Assembly: GCF_018343615.1 (NCBI RefSeq)
Contig: NZ_JAGYPI010000004.1
Span: 63,588-127,587 of the forward strand
Direction of reading: 5' to 3'
Source of the DNA: Bacillus sp. FJAT-49736
GTDB lineage: Bacteria > Bacillota > Bacilli > Bacillales > Bacillaceae_C
DNA: 64,000 bases
Shown in pieces: positions 45,275 to 53,704 of the stretch. The stretch's first letter is position 1. The number at the start of each line of letters is the position of its first letter. The position numbers and the translations under genes were made by a program. Under the pieces are notes generated by a model that saw nothing but the letters and a program-made list of their open reading frames with translations, was not told the origin of the DNA and did not search any database.

Positions 45275-46062
45275 TGACAAATTTCATCGCGCAGAAGAAA
45301 AAACCTTCGTTATGGACGACAAGTTCTGTGTTCATTGGCAGAAGTATGCTTCATAGCTTACGCAACATAGAGGCTTTAATGATGGCTATTGTACTTCCGA
45401 TTATGCTTATGCTACTGTTCACCTATGTGTTTGGAGGTGCTCTCGACCCAAGCGGACAATATGTAAATTATGTAGTGCCGGGAATTATTTTGTTATGTGC
45501 CGGATTTGGATCCTCTCACACTGCTGTAGATGTATCCACTGATATGACAAATGGTATTATTGACCGATTTAGAGTAATGCCCATTCGTAGCATAAATGTT
45601 ATTACGGGCCATGTTGTGGCAAGCTTAGCTCGTAATCTTCTTGCATCAGGTGTAGTAATATTAATAGCCTTGCTTGTCGGATTTCGGCCAACAGCAAGTG
45701 TTTGGGAGTGGTTTGCAGCAATAGGGGTAATTGCTTTATTTATTCTGGCTTTCACATGGCTTTTCGCAAGTATCGGTATTGTTGCCAGCACACCTGCAGC
45801 AGCTAGTGGATATGGGTTTATTCTATTGTTTCTTCCTTATCTCTCGAGTGCGTTTGTGCCAACTAGTACAATGCCAAAATGGCTTCAGGGAGTAGCGGAA
45901 AATCAGCCTATTACACCTGTGATTGAAACGATTCGAGGATTACTTACCGGTGGAGATATAGGTAACTATGTTTGGTGGGCAATTGGATGGTGTCTGTTTA
46001 TCCTTTTTCTAGCTATTCTGTGGGCAGCCTGGTCCTTTAATAGAAAGGCAGGTCGACGTTAG
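45274..46062 (+). CDS. DrrB-type ABC-2 permease
   Basis: A 262-aa ABC-2 permease with six hydrophobic segments. Typical segments are FIGRSMLHSLRNIEALMMAIVLPIMLMLLF near the N-terminus and LFLPYLSSAFVPTSTMPKWLQGVAENQPITPVIETIRGLL, the conserved ABC-2 exporter stretch. With the DrrA-like ATPase it should expel hydrophobic drugs. Controlled by the divergent TetR. Confidence 0.9.
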   Translation: MTNFIAQKKKPSLWTTSSVFIGRSMLHSLRNIEALMMAIVLPIMLMLLFTYVFGGALDPSGQYVNYVVPGIILLCAGFGSSHTAVDVSTDMTNGIIDRFRVMPIRSINVITGHVVASLARNLLASGVVILIALLVGFRPTASVWEWFAAIGVIALFILAFTWLFASIGIVASTPAAASGYGFILLFLPYLSSAFVPTSTMPKWLQGVAENQPITPVIETIRGLLTGGDIGNYVWWAIGWCLFILFLAILWAAWSFNRKAGRR

Positions 46063-46070
46063 AAAAAATT

Positions 46071-46101
46071 AATAGCGGCTTGGAATATTCAAGCCGCTAT
46101 T
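46071..46101. terminator. bidirectional terminator
   Basis: AATAGCGGCTTG and CAAGCCGCTATT, between the convergent permease and yerD genes. Confidence 0.88.
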
Positions 46102-46103
46102 AT

Positions 46104-47708
46104 TTATCCTATTTCTATTTGTCGTTGAATCTCATTTAATATACTTTCTAATGAATAGACTACACCTTTGTCATCCTTATACATAATATTTTTAGGGGAA
46201 AAGTGAACAGGTGATTCCAGTCCTGCAGCTGCTGAAATTCGAAATAATCCTTTTCGTAATGTAATTAAATAATTTGCGACGCGGTGTTTCTTTTCATCGA
46301 TGACAAGTGCCTTCTGCAAATCTGGATCCGTAGTGGCGACACCGACAGGGCAAGTATTAGATTGACATTTTAATGTTTGAATACATCCGACTGAGATCAT
46401 AAATCCCCTAGCAATATTGATTAAATCTGCGCCCATAGCCAAAGCAATAGCTACCCGATCCGGTGTGAACAGTTTTCCAGAAGCAATGATTTTGACACGG
46501 TCGCGGACTCCATATTTTTTTAAAGTGGAAACAAGGATAGGAAGTCCCGAACGAATAGGCAATCCAACACTATCCATTAATTCCTGATAGGAGGCACCAG
46601 TTCCACCTTCACCTCCATCTACTGTAATAAAATCTGGACCCATTCCGGTTTCTTTCATATATTTAGCCAATTCCTCGGCGCTGTCGTTTCCTCCGATTAC
46701 CATTTTTAGGCCGACTGGCTTTCCGGTGGTCTCCCGAATTTTATCTATAAACTTCAACATCGTTGGAATATCGCTGAATTGTCGGAAACGATTTGGACTA
46801 TCGACTGATTTATATGGCTCTACTTTACGAATTTCTGCAATCTCCGGAGTAACCTTTTCTGCGTCAATATGCCCCCCGCGCGCTTTTGCCCCCTGTGCAA
46901 GCTTAATTTCAAATGCTTTTATTTGAGGAATTTCACTTTTCCTTTTTAGCTCTTCCCAATTGACATCCCCCTCCTTATTGCGAATTCCAAAAAGGGCAGG
47001 ACCGATTTGCATAATAATATCCACTCCACCTTCCAAATGGTAAGGTGACAATCCGCCTTCTCCTGTGTTCATCCACGTTCCTTTTGCAATCGCCAATCCT
47101 TTTGATAATGCAGTTATAGCATTTTTTCCCAAGGCACCATAACTCATGGCAGACATGCCAATTAACCCTTTAAGAACAAAAGGATGCCTTGTATTAGGTC
47201 CAATCACAACTGCATCATCATCGTGAAGCAAGTAGGCAGATGATAGATCTTCCTCCAGCTTTTCCTCACGCTGTGAAAATAGAGGATCCTTAATAAGCAG
47301 ATATCTATGTGTTAATGCCATTGTTTCTTGATCTACCTTTAACTCTTCTGTTAGCTTTGGAAACATATCATTTCGAACATAATAACCTTCGCCCTCAAAA
47401 TCGCGCTTCGATCCGAAGCCAATAACGTCACGCTTGTATTTTGCACTTCTTACAATATGTTCATAATCATCCCTTGAAAAAGGCTTTCCTTCCGTGTCAC
47501 TATTGAACCAATACTGCCGCATCTCCGGTCCGATTTTTTCAAAAAAATAGCGAACCCTTCCAAGTGCCGGATAATTTCTCAAAATTGAATGCATTTTTTG
47601 ATTGCGGTCAAACACCATAAAATAAATAAGAAAAATCACAAGTGATAACACGAAAAGTATTATAAAAATAAATCCAATAATGATTATGATATTTGCAGCT
47701 AAATTCAT
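46104..47708 (-). CDS. yerD: YerD-like FMN-binding glutamate synthase family protein
   Basis: A 534-aa protein with one N-terminal membrane span (residues about 5-33), then a GltB2-type FMN barrel. MSAMSYGALGKNAITAL, GEGGLSPYHLEGG and TVDGGEGGTGAS are FMN/substrate motifs. CIQTLKCQSNTCPVG gives the three cysteines of a [3Fe-4S] cluster. The glutaminase domain of true glutamate synthase is absent. Close to B. subtilis YerD; physiological reaction unproven. Confidence 0.9.
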   Translation of the reverse strand: MNLAANIIIIIGFIFIILFVLSLVIFLIYFMVFDRNQKMHSILRNYPALGRVRYFFEKIGPEMRQYWFNSDTEGKPFSRDDYEHIVRSAKYKRDVIGFGSKRDFEGEGYYVRNDMFPKLTEELKVDQETMALTHRYLLIKDPLFSQREEKLEEDLSSAYLLHDDDAVVIGPNTRHPFVLKGLIGMSAMSYGALGKNAITALSKGLAIAKGTWMNTGEGGLSPYHLEGGVDIIMQIGPALFGIRNKEGDVNWEELKRKSEIPQIKAFEIKLAQGAKARGGHIDAEKVTPEIAEIRKVEPYKSVDSPNRFRQFSDIPTMLKFIDKIRETTGKPVGLKMVIGGNDSAEELAKYMKETGMGPDFITVDGGEGGTGASYQELMDSVGLPIRSGLPILVSTLKKYGVRDRVKIIASGKLFTPDRVAIALAMGADLINIARGFMISVGCIQTLKCQSNTCPVGVATTDPDLQKALVIDEKKHRVANYLITLRKGLFRISAAAGLESPVHFSPKNIMYKDDKGVVYSLESILNEIQRQIEIG

Positions 47709-48164
47709 GATTGTCCTCCTGTAGGTTAAAATTCCCTATGGATTAATATGAACGGACATAAATTATTTATACAAATGCTAGATAAAACAACCGATTTATA
47801 CATAAATTCCTCTTTCATCGAAAGACTTTGTCAAATGCATAAATACTCCAATCAAGTGTTAAGAAATTTTAGGGGGGCTTACTTCCTGAAGGAATCTGAT
47901 TAAATTGTTAAATGTTTGAAAATGAAGAAGTAGAGTATACATTTTGGAATATAACTATATGGAGTAGGAATTGGTTAGGCCTTTAGAAGGAATTTTCATT
48001 TTGTATGTCTGTTTCATTATCTTTTCGGACCTTCTAAGCATTTTTATACAGTTAACAGGATATTATAGAGAGGAAATATCATTCCATTGACGAAATATAT
48101 AATGTGAAACTTTCACATGTTTCCAAACGTAAGGTATAGGTATAAATCCAAAAGGGGGAAGAAG
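47709..48164. other. intergenic region with a 17-bp palindrome
   Basis: No gene is supported in the first 390 bp. A TATAAT (48098-48103) is followed by ATGTGAAA-C-TTTCACAT (48102-48118), a perfect palindrome 47 bp before the DUF4064 start. It resembles a TGTGA-N5-TCACA operator, one base shorter than the Crp/Fnr spacing. Confidence 0.5.
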
Positions 48165-48587
48165 ATGAAACGAACAGCTGAGATTACATTATCCATTATT
48201 GGGGTTGTTATCAGTGCATTTGTTGGAGGAGCAGTTGCATTAATAGGAGCTTTATTTAAAAATGAGTCTTTTCAGGAGCAAATTAAAAATGAAATGGAAA
48301 ATGATCCGGATTTAGGTGCCGTTGACCCTTCCAGTGTATTAAATGCAGTTGGTAATGGTAGCTGGTGGATTGTTATAGCTTCATTAGTTGGAATTATTTT
48401 AGGTATTTTAGCTGCTGTGTATCTTAAAGGAAATAAAAAACCGAAACTGGCAGGAATATTGCTAATAATTGCTGCGGTTATATCTGTAATAATGACTGTA
48501 GGAGTAAATTGGCTGCCAGGAATATTGTTTCTGATTGCAGGAATCTTAAGCCTAGCAAGAAAGCCAAAAAAAGTAATAGAGGAATAA
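48165..48587 (+). CDS. DUF4064-type membrane protein
   Basis: A 140-aa protein with four hydrophobic segments and a polar loop (KNESFQEQIKNEMENDPDLGAVD). The N-terminal RTAEITLSIIGVVISAF and C-terminal GILFLIAGILSLARKPKK follow the DUF4064 pattern. The start at 48165 follows AAGGGGGAAG; an upstream in-frame ATG at 48117 lies in the palindrome region. Function unknown. Confidence 0.75.
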   Translation: MKRTAEITLSIIGVVISAFVGGAVALIGALFKNESFQEQIKNEMENDPDLGAVDPSSVLNAVGNGSWWIVIASLVGIILGILAAVYLKGNKKPKLAGILLIIAAVISVIMTVGVNWLPGILFLIAGILSLARKPKKVIEE

Positions 48588-48615
48588 AAGACTTGTCTTA
48601 TCGGCAAGTCTTTTT
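48586..48615. terminator. bidirectional terminator
   Basis: AAAAGACTTG and CAAGTCTTTTT between convergent genes. Confidence 0.85.
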
Positions 48616-49045
48616 AATCTTTATTGGCAAATGCTTGATTAAATTTGTTTAACAGCTTGCCAAATTGCTGGCGTTCTTCATCAGACCAGCCATTTATTAG
48701 CCCTTTTAATTTTTCTACCCGTTCCTGTTTATATTTTTCTAACTCCACCTTACCACTCTCCGTTATTTGATAAAAATAGGCTCTTTTATCTAATGGATCC
48801 GGAACTTTATAAACATACCCCTTCGATTCTAAAGCTGCTGCCTGTCTGCTTACAGTGGATATATCTAAGTGGTATTCCTTTGCTAATGTCTTAACACCTG
48901 CGGAGCCGCAAAATGAGATATTATGCAATAAAAGGTATCCAGATCGATCGAGGTCGCTGTTTCTTTTATCAGGGGTAACAGACGTAATGTATCGAACTAA
49001 GGTTGCTAGTTCAAATTGAATCGTTTCTAAAGAATGTTCCTGCAA
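48614..49045 (-). CDS. MarR-family regulator
   Basis: A 143-aa winged-helix protein: GVKTLAKEYHLDISTVSRQAAALESKGYVYKVPDPLDKRAYFYQITESG is the MarR HTH and wing. TTG 49045 is preferred as the start because GAGGTGG sits 5 bp before it; the GTG at 49054 overlaps the ribosome site. It is divergent from a CBS-protein/MFS operon. Two TTGTAT-N-ATACAA palindromes cover that operon's promoter. Confidence 0.88.
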   Translation of the reverse strand: MQEHSLETIQFELATLVRYITSVTPDKRNSDLDRSGYLLLHNISFCGSAGVKTLAKEYHLDISTVSRQAAALESKGYVYKVPDPLDKRAYFYQITESGKVELEKYKQERVEKLKGLINGWSDEERQQFGKLLNKFNQAFANKD

Positions 49046-49163
49046 ACTTACCACCTCACTGATAATACTGCTCTATGAATAGGATAACTTCTCCACTGTA
49101 TTTGTCAAATTGCGTGGTGTCTGAAGATATCGTGGTGGAATGAAAGGAAGGAAAAATGGAGTA

Positions 49164-49216
49164 TTGACATTTAGGAAAATAATTGTATTATACAATCATA
49201 AGGTTGTATGATACAA
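49164..49216 (+). promoter_or_regulatory. CBS-MFS promoter with two MarR-type operators
   Basis: TTGACA (49164-49169) is followed 16-17 bp later by TATTAT/ATTATA. ATTGTAT-T-ATACAAT (49182-49196) overlaps the -10, and TTGTAT-G-ATACAA (49204-49216) lies 21 bp further (centre to centre), exactly two helical turns. Confidence 0.75.
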
Positions 49217-49261
49217 TCACTTTAAGAGGGGGAATTTTATTAGACCATAGGGGGAATACGT

Positions 49262-49711
49262 ATGCAGGCACATGAAATAATGATTACTCATGTTTATAAG
49301 GTGAAGGAAACGGATACTGTTCGTTCTGTTATCGAAAAGTTTATTGAGCATGGTATCAGCGGACTACCAGTGGTTAATGACAGAAACGAAATCGTCGGGT
49401 ATATCAGTGATGGTGATATCATGCGTTATATCGGCAAGAATACGGATATCGTTATTGACTCCTTTTATTATATAAATGTAATAAAAGGGGAGGAATTTGA
49501 AGAAAGGGCCAGGAAAATACTGGACCTTAATGTAATGGAAATATCCAAAACAAGAGTAATAAAAGTTGCTTGGAATGAAGAAATTGATAAAATCGCAGCT
49601 ATTTTAGGAAAAAGAAAAATCAAAAAGCTTCCGGTAGAACGTAATGGCGTATTGGTTGGAATTATTAGTCGTGGAGATGTTATCCGGAATACATTTAAAT
49701 CTATTCTATAG
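49262..49711 (+). CDS. CBS-domain pair protein
   Basis: A 149-aa protein consisting of two CBS domains: VRSVIEKFIEHGISGLPVVNDRNEIVGYISDGDIMR and IDKIAAILGKRKIKKLPVERNGVLVGIISRGDVIR. The pair forms one Bateman module that usually binds adenosine nucleotides. AGGGGGAA precedes the ATG. It is the first gene of an operon with an MFS transporter, an unusual pairing that suggests energy-state sensing or a regulatory partner. Confidence 0.87.
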   Translation: MQAHEIMITHVYKVKETDTVRSVIEKFIEHGISGLPVVNDRNEIVGYISDGDIMRYIGKNTDIVIDSFYYINVIKGEEFEERARKILDLNVMEISKTRVIKVAWNEEIDKIAAILGKRKIKKLPVERNGVLVGIISRGDVIRNTFKSIL

Positions 49712-49802
49712 TTTTATTTTTGCAATTATACCGTACCGTTTTTCTTTAGGTGAAACCATCTAATCCAAAACAATATATTAACAAACAAGGAGTTTTGCTT
49801 AC

Positions 49803-51041
49803 ATGTCATCTGTCTCACATAAGGCAATAAAAGCAGGAAACGAGTCCCTGCATTCAGAGCCGAGTTTACTAAAACAGCCTAAAGCAGTTTGGGCCGTATT
49901 TTTTGCGTGTATTATAGCATTCATGGGGCTAGGTCTTGTCGACCCGATTCTGCCGGCTATTGCTAAAAATATGAATGCAACACCAAGTCAAGTCACCTTA
50001 CTTTTTACAAGCTATAATGCAGTTATGGCTATTGCGATGCTTATTACTGGGGCCATTTCTTCAAGACTTGGCATCAAGTGGACATTGCTTGTAGGGATTG
50101 TTATTATTGCTATCTTTTCATTATTAGGAGGTCTATCGAATAATATATGGGCTCTTGTAGGCTTACGTGGGGGCTGGGGTCTTGGAAATGCGTTATTTGT
50201 TGCGACTGCCTTAGCTGCAATCGTATCTCTTTCTAATAGCGGTACAGCAAAAGCAATTATTTTATACGAGGCAGCGATTGGTCTTGGGATTTCCGTTGGT
50301 CCATTACTCGGAGGTTGGTTGGGCGGCATGTCATGGAGAGGACCATTCTTAGGGGTTGCATCCTTGATGGTTGTTGCTTTTATTGGATTAATTTCATTAA
50401 TGCCAAAGCAACAAACTACAAACAATCAACCAGCAGCTAAATCGAAAACATCCTTATTAGATCCATTTCGTGCTCTTAAGCATCGTTCTCTTTTAGTGTT
50501 TGGTATTGCCGCAGCACTATATAACTTCGGCTTTTTTACATTATTAGCTTATGCTCCATTTGTTATGAATCTAGATGAGCATGGCTTAGGATTTGTATTC
50601 TTAGGCTGGGGTATTTTACTTGCTATTACATCTGTTTTTATGGCTCCAAAATTACAACAGGCCTTTGGAACAGTGAAATCTATGTGCATAATGCTATTCC
50701 TATTTGCTGTCGTTTTATTAGCAATGGGAATATGGACATCCACGCAATGGGTGATTATTGCCGCAGTAATTTTTGCAGGTGCACTATTAGGGAATAATAA
50801 TACATTAATTACCACAGCGGTAATGAATGCAACGAATGTGGAACGGTCAACCGCTTCTGCTGCGTATAGTTTTTTACGTTTCTTAGGTGGGGCAATCGCA
50901 CCTTATTTAGCGGGTAAATTAGGTGAGATTAATTCACACATACCATTTTATGTTGGAGCAGGATTTGTTCTCGTTTCCGTATTATTTATTTTAGCAAATG
51001 CCTCTCATGTAAAACATGTGGACCATGTAAGTGGCCACTGA
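49803..51041 (+). CDS. MFS drug-efflux-type transporter
   Basis: A 412-aa, 12-span major-facilitator protein. DPILPAIAKNM in the first loop and SRLGIKWTLLVGIVIIAIFSLLGG (motif A region) are typical of DHA1-type multidrug exporters. The segment GLGISVGPLLGGWLGG is the antiporter motif C. AAGGAG lies 10 bp before the ATG. It follows the CBS gene and is probably induced when the divergent MarR repressor is released by a toxic ligand. Confidence 0.87.
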   Translation: MSSVSHKAIKAGNESLHSEPSLLKQPKAVWAVFFACIIAFMGLGLVDPILPAIAKNMNATPSQVTLLFTSYNAVMAIAMLITGAISSRLGIKWTLLVGIVIIAIFSLLGGLSNNIWALVGLRGGWGLGNALFVATALAAIVSLSNSGTAKAIILYEAAIGLGISVGPLLGGWLGGMSWRGPFLGVASLMVVAFIGLISLMPKQQTTNNQPAAKSKTSLLDPFRALKHRSLLVFGIAAALYNFGFFTLLAYAPFVMNLDEHGLGFVFLGWGILLAITSVFMAPKLQQAFGTVKSMCIMLFLFAVVLLAMGIWTSTQWVIIAAVIFAGALLGNNNTLITTAVMNATNVERSTASAAYSFLRFLGGAIAPYLAGKLGEINSHIPFYVGAGFVLVSVLFILANASHVKHVDHVSGH

Positions 51042-51049
51042 TAATGCAG

Positions 51050-51078
51050 AAGGACTTCCTTTATGGAGGTCCTTTTTG
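51050..51078. terminator. bidirectional terminator
   Basis: AAGGACTTCC and GGAGGTCCTT followed by TTT, between the convergent MFS and acyP genes. Confidence 0.8.
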
Positions 51079-51351
51079 TTAATAAAGAACCTTGAATTTT
51101 TTAAATCCCTTTGAATCGTCTGTTATTTCTACTCGAAGGTCATCTATTTTTATAAAAGGGTTCAATCCTTTTTTCATGGAGTTAATCAAAATATTTAATT
51201 CATCCTTCGTTCCTTCAGCTACTATTTCAACTGTGCCATCCGCAAGATTTTTAACCCAGCCGGTAATTCCCAATGAAATTGCTTTTTGTTGAATGGTAAA
51301 ACGAAATCCTACACCCTGTACCTTTCCTATAGCAATAATATGGGCAATCAT
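51079..51351 (-). CDS. acyP: acylphosphatase
   Basis: A 90-aa ferredoxin-like enzyme that hydrolyses carboxyl-phosphate bonds. Both signatures are intact: GKVQGVGFR with catalytic Arg17, and GWVKNLADGTVEI with catalytic Asn35. Normal length. Repeat copy E begins 20 bp upstream of its start. Confidence 0.94.
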   Translation of the reverse strand: MIAHIIAIGKVQGVGFRFTIQQKAISLGITGWVKNLADGTVEIVAEGTKDELNILINSMKKGLNPFIKIDDLRVEITDDSKGFKKFKVLY

Positions 51352-51371
51352 TTATATCCTCCTTTTTTAAA

Positions 51372-51472
51372 AAGGCTCTTTTCTTATTCCTGGTTGCTTT
51401 TTCAGACAAAAATCTAAGTAATGATCTAGCTTGTGGTAATGGAAGTTTATAGCCTTTGTAAGAAAAGATGCC
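51372..51472 (+). repeat. TIR element copy E
   Basis: A 101-bp repeat from AAGGCTCTTTTCTTA to TAAGAAAAGATGCC, with inner GGTTGCTTTTT and AAAATCTAA matching the other copies. It lies between acyP and the thioesterase gene. The rest of that gap shows no gene. Confidence 0.75.
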
Positions 51473-51617
51473 CTGAGCAAAGAAATATTACGATTTATAA
51501 CAATATACGCAAAACCAATACGAAAACATAATAAAGAATTAATAGAGGTCTATATGGATAGCTCCATCATATAACAAAACAATATGTTATACTATTCTGA
51601 AAAGGGGAGGGATATAA

Positions 51618-52103
51618 GTGGAAGAATTAGTGAAAAAAGCGATCCAGGATGATTATCCTGATGATTTTGCATGGTGTTATGGCTGCGGAAGATTAAATGA
51701 GGATGGTCACCATTTTCGTACTGGATGGCAAGGGGAGAATACTCAAACTATCTACATACCTCGCGAGGAACATACTGCACTTCCGGGGTTTGTGTATGGT
51801 GGGTTAATTGCTTCATTAATTGATTGTCATGGAACAGGGTCTGCAGCATTGGCATTACATCGAAAAAATGGACATGAACCCGGTGATGGTTCTGAGCCGC
51901 CTCGATTTGTAACAGCGTCCTTAAAGGTAGATTTCATCAAGCCTACTCCACATGGTGTTCCATTAAAAGCGGTTGGAAAAGTGGAAGAAATCCATCCAAA
52001 GAAATGGAAGGTAAACGCAGAAGTATATGCTAATAATACACTTTGTGCCCGTGGAGAAGTTGTTGCAGTTGTAATGCCAAGTACTTTTTTAAAAAAAGAA
52101 TAG
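51618..52103 (+). CDS. PaaI-like hotdog-fold thioesterase
   Basis: A 161-aa hotdog protein. The N-terminal CYGCGRLNEDGHHF is a small Cys-containing cap common in this group. ALPGFVYGGLIASLIDCHGTGSAAL is the helix and catalytic segment, and VDFIKPTPHGVPLKAVGKV forms the following strands. It probably hydrolyses an acyl-CoA; substrate unknown. The start is GTG with GGGGAGGG upstream. Monocistronic. Confidence 0.85.
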   Translation: MEELVKKAIQDDYPDDFAWCYGCGRLNEDGHHFRTGWQGENTQTIYIPREEHTALPGFVYGGLIASLIDCHGTGSAALALHRKNGHEPGDGSEPPRFVTASLKVDFIKPTPHGVPLKAVGKVEEIHPKKWKVNAEVYANNTLCARGEVVAVVMPSTFLKKE

Positions 52104-52110
52104 ACAGTTA

Positions 52111-52146
52111 AAAAGGATACCTTTTATCATGAAGGTATCCTTTTTT
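52111..52146. terminator. bidirectional terminator
   Basis: AAAAGGATACCTT and AAGGTATCCTTTTTT. It serves the thioesterase gene and the DUF4023 peptide on the opposite strand. Confidence 0.88.
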
Positions 52147-52176
52147 CCTTATTTTATCAAGTCTACAACCTTGCTC

Positions 52177-52299
52177 TTAATCGTGTTTGTTGTTTGGCAA
52201 CTTCATGTCAGGGTGGCCCTTGCCTTGCTTCTTTTTATTTTCCTTATCCTTTTTTTGTGTATCATGAAGCTTTTCAACAAATTGATGTGTATTTTCCAA
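52177..52299 (-). CDS. DUF4023-type small protein (40 aa)
   Basis: A 40-codon frame starts at TTG 52299 with a perfect AAGGAGG 7 bp upstream. The product is hydrophilic and Lys-rich: N-terminal MENTHQFVEKLHDTQKKD and C-terminal QGKGHPDMKLPNNKHD. The pattern THxFVEKLHxTQ...QGKG-P...LPN matches small DUF4023 proteins of Bacillus as recalled. Composition resembles minor spore proteins, but no role is shown. It shares the bidirectional terminator at 52111. Confidence 0.75.
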   Translation of the reverse strand: MENTHQFVEKLHDTQKKDKENKKKQGKGHPDMKLPNNKHD

Positions 52300-52396
52300 A
52301 CTTTTTCCTCCTTGAAATTGGACTTCGATTGTTACTTTTTCCATCCAATATCAAAATAATACGCAAAAAACGGGATCCAAGCAGCTGAGTGTGGTC

Positions 52397-53671
52397 TTAC
52401 ACTGCTTCTTGGTTTGCTGGCAACTCCTTCTTGTCACTTGGCACCTTCATAAGAATGATGGCACCTATGATAAATAACAGAATAAGACTAAATACTCCAC
52501 TGTTTGTTTTACCAGTTATTTGCGCGGTAACAGCTACTAATAGAGGCCCCATGATGGAAGCAAAGTTGCCAAAAATATTATAGAAGCCAAAAAACTCATT
52601 CGCATTTTTCTTAGGAACAAGCTTCGCGAAATAGGACCTGCTTAATGCTTGAATTCCCCCTTGTGAAGAGGCTACGAGCATGGCTAATATCCAAAAGTCC
52701 AATGTCGTTTTTAAAAAGTAAGCATACGTACACACAATCATATAGACAATAATGCCAACAAATAGCATTTTTTTACCTGAGAATCTCTCTGCTAATTTTC
52801 CGTATAAAATTGCAAATGGAGCTGCAACTACTTGTGTTACAAACAAAATAACCAACAAATTATTAGAATCGATGCCTAAATCCGTACCGTACGCAGTTGA
52901 CATAGTGATGACCGTTCCAACACCATCAATATAGAAAAAATAGGCGAGGAGGAAAAGAAACAACGAACGGTATTTTCGAATTTCTTTCATGGTCTTGCCA
53001 AGTCGCTTAAAGCTATTCACAACAGGGTTTGGTTCTCGTTCAATATAATAGCGCTGGAAGACATTACGGAACATTGGAATAGAAAAAACCGCCCACCAAA
53101 CAGCAGTAATCAGAAAAGCAATTTTGCTCGCAGCTGTAACGGTAATAGGCAAAATATTAGATTGAGCTAAAATGATTATCGCGATACTGATAATAAACGG
53201 AATCGTACTGCCGATATATCCGAAGCCAAAGCCGCGTGCGGATACTTGGTTCATCCGTTCTTCTGTCGTTATATCGACAATAAAAGCATCATAAAATACA
53301 TTGGCACCAGAAGCACCTACAGCAGCTATTGTATAGGCGATTAATAAAAGCAGCCACTGGTCACTAGGAATAAACGCAAGAAGTGCGGTAAAGGAAACAC
53401 CTAAAATAAAAAAGAATGTAAAAAAACGTTTTTTATACCCTTGATAGTCTGCAATTGTTCCTAAAATAGGTCCCAGCATCGCTAAAATAAATGTAGCAAT
53501 CGCAACGGTATATCCTAAGTAGGCAGTAGAGTCTGCACCACTAATTCCAGCTTTTGTGGCTGCGGCTTTGTAAAAAAGCGGAAAGACTGCCGTTGAAATA
53601 ATAATAGAGTAGGCAGAATTAGCCCAATCATAAAAGACCCAACTGTTTTCTTCCTTTGTAAAACGTTTCAT
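52397..53671 (-). CDS. yxiO: YxiO-like UMF1-family MFS transporter
   Basis: A 424-aa, 12-span transporter of the UMF1 (Atg22-like) family. Diagnostic blocks are WVFYDWANSAYS at the N-terminus, GPILGTIADYQGYKKR (motif A) and FYDAFIVDITTEERMNQVSARGFGFGYIGS. Family members export amino acids or unknown solutes. The ATG at 53671 is preferred because AAGGGGG abuts the ATG at 53677. B. subtilis YxiO is of equal length. Confidence 0.88.
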   Translation of the reverse strand: MKRFTKEENSWVFYDWANSAYSIIISTAVFPLFYKAAATKAGISGADSTAYLGYTVAIATFILAMLGPILGTIADYQGYKKRFFTFFFILGVSFTALLAFIPSDQWLLLLIAYTIAAVGASGANVFYDAFIVDITTEERMNQVSARGFGFGYIGSTIPFIISIAIIILAQSNILPITVTAASKIAFLITAVWWAVFSIPMFRNVFQRYYIEREPNPVVNSFKRLGKTMKEIRKYRSLFLFLLAYFFYIDGVGTVITMSTAYGTDLGIDSNNLLVILFVTQVVAAPFAILYGKLAERFSGKKMLFVGIIVYMIVCTYAYFLKTTLDFWILAMLVASSQGGIQALSRSYFAKLVPKKNANEFFGFYNIFGNFASIMGPLLVAVTAQITGKTNSGVFSLILLFIIGAIILMKVPSDKKELPANQEAV

Positions 53672-53704
53672 CCCCATAGCCCCCTTTGGGTAATTGAATT
53701 GATT

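Noticed and set aside
48097-48120. TnrA or Crp/Fnr site at the DUF4064 palindrome
   Set aside because: TnrA needs TGTNA-N7-TNACA and Crp/Fnr needs six central bases; here there are five. It was kept only as an unassigned palindrome.
48101-48120. Second parS site
   Set aside because: GTGAAACTTTCAC lacks the CACGTG centre required by ParB.
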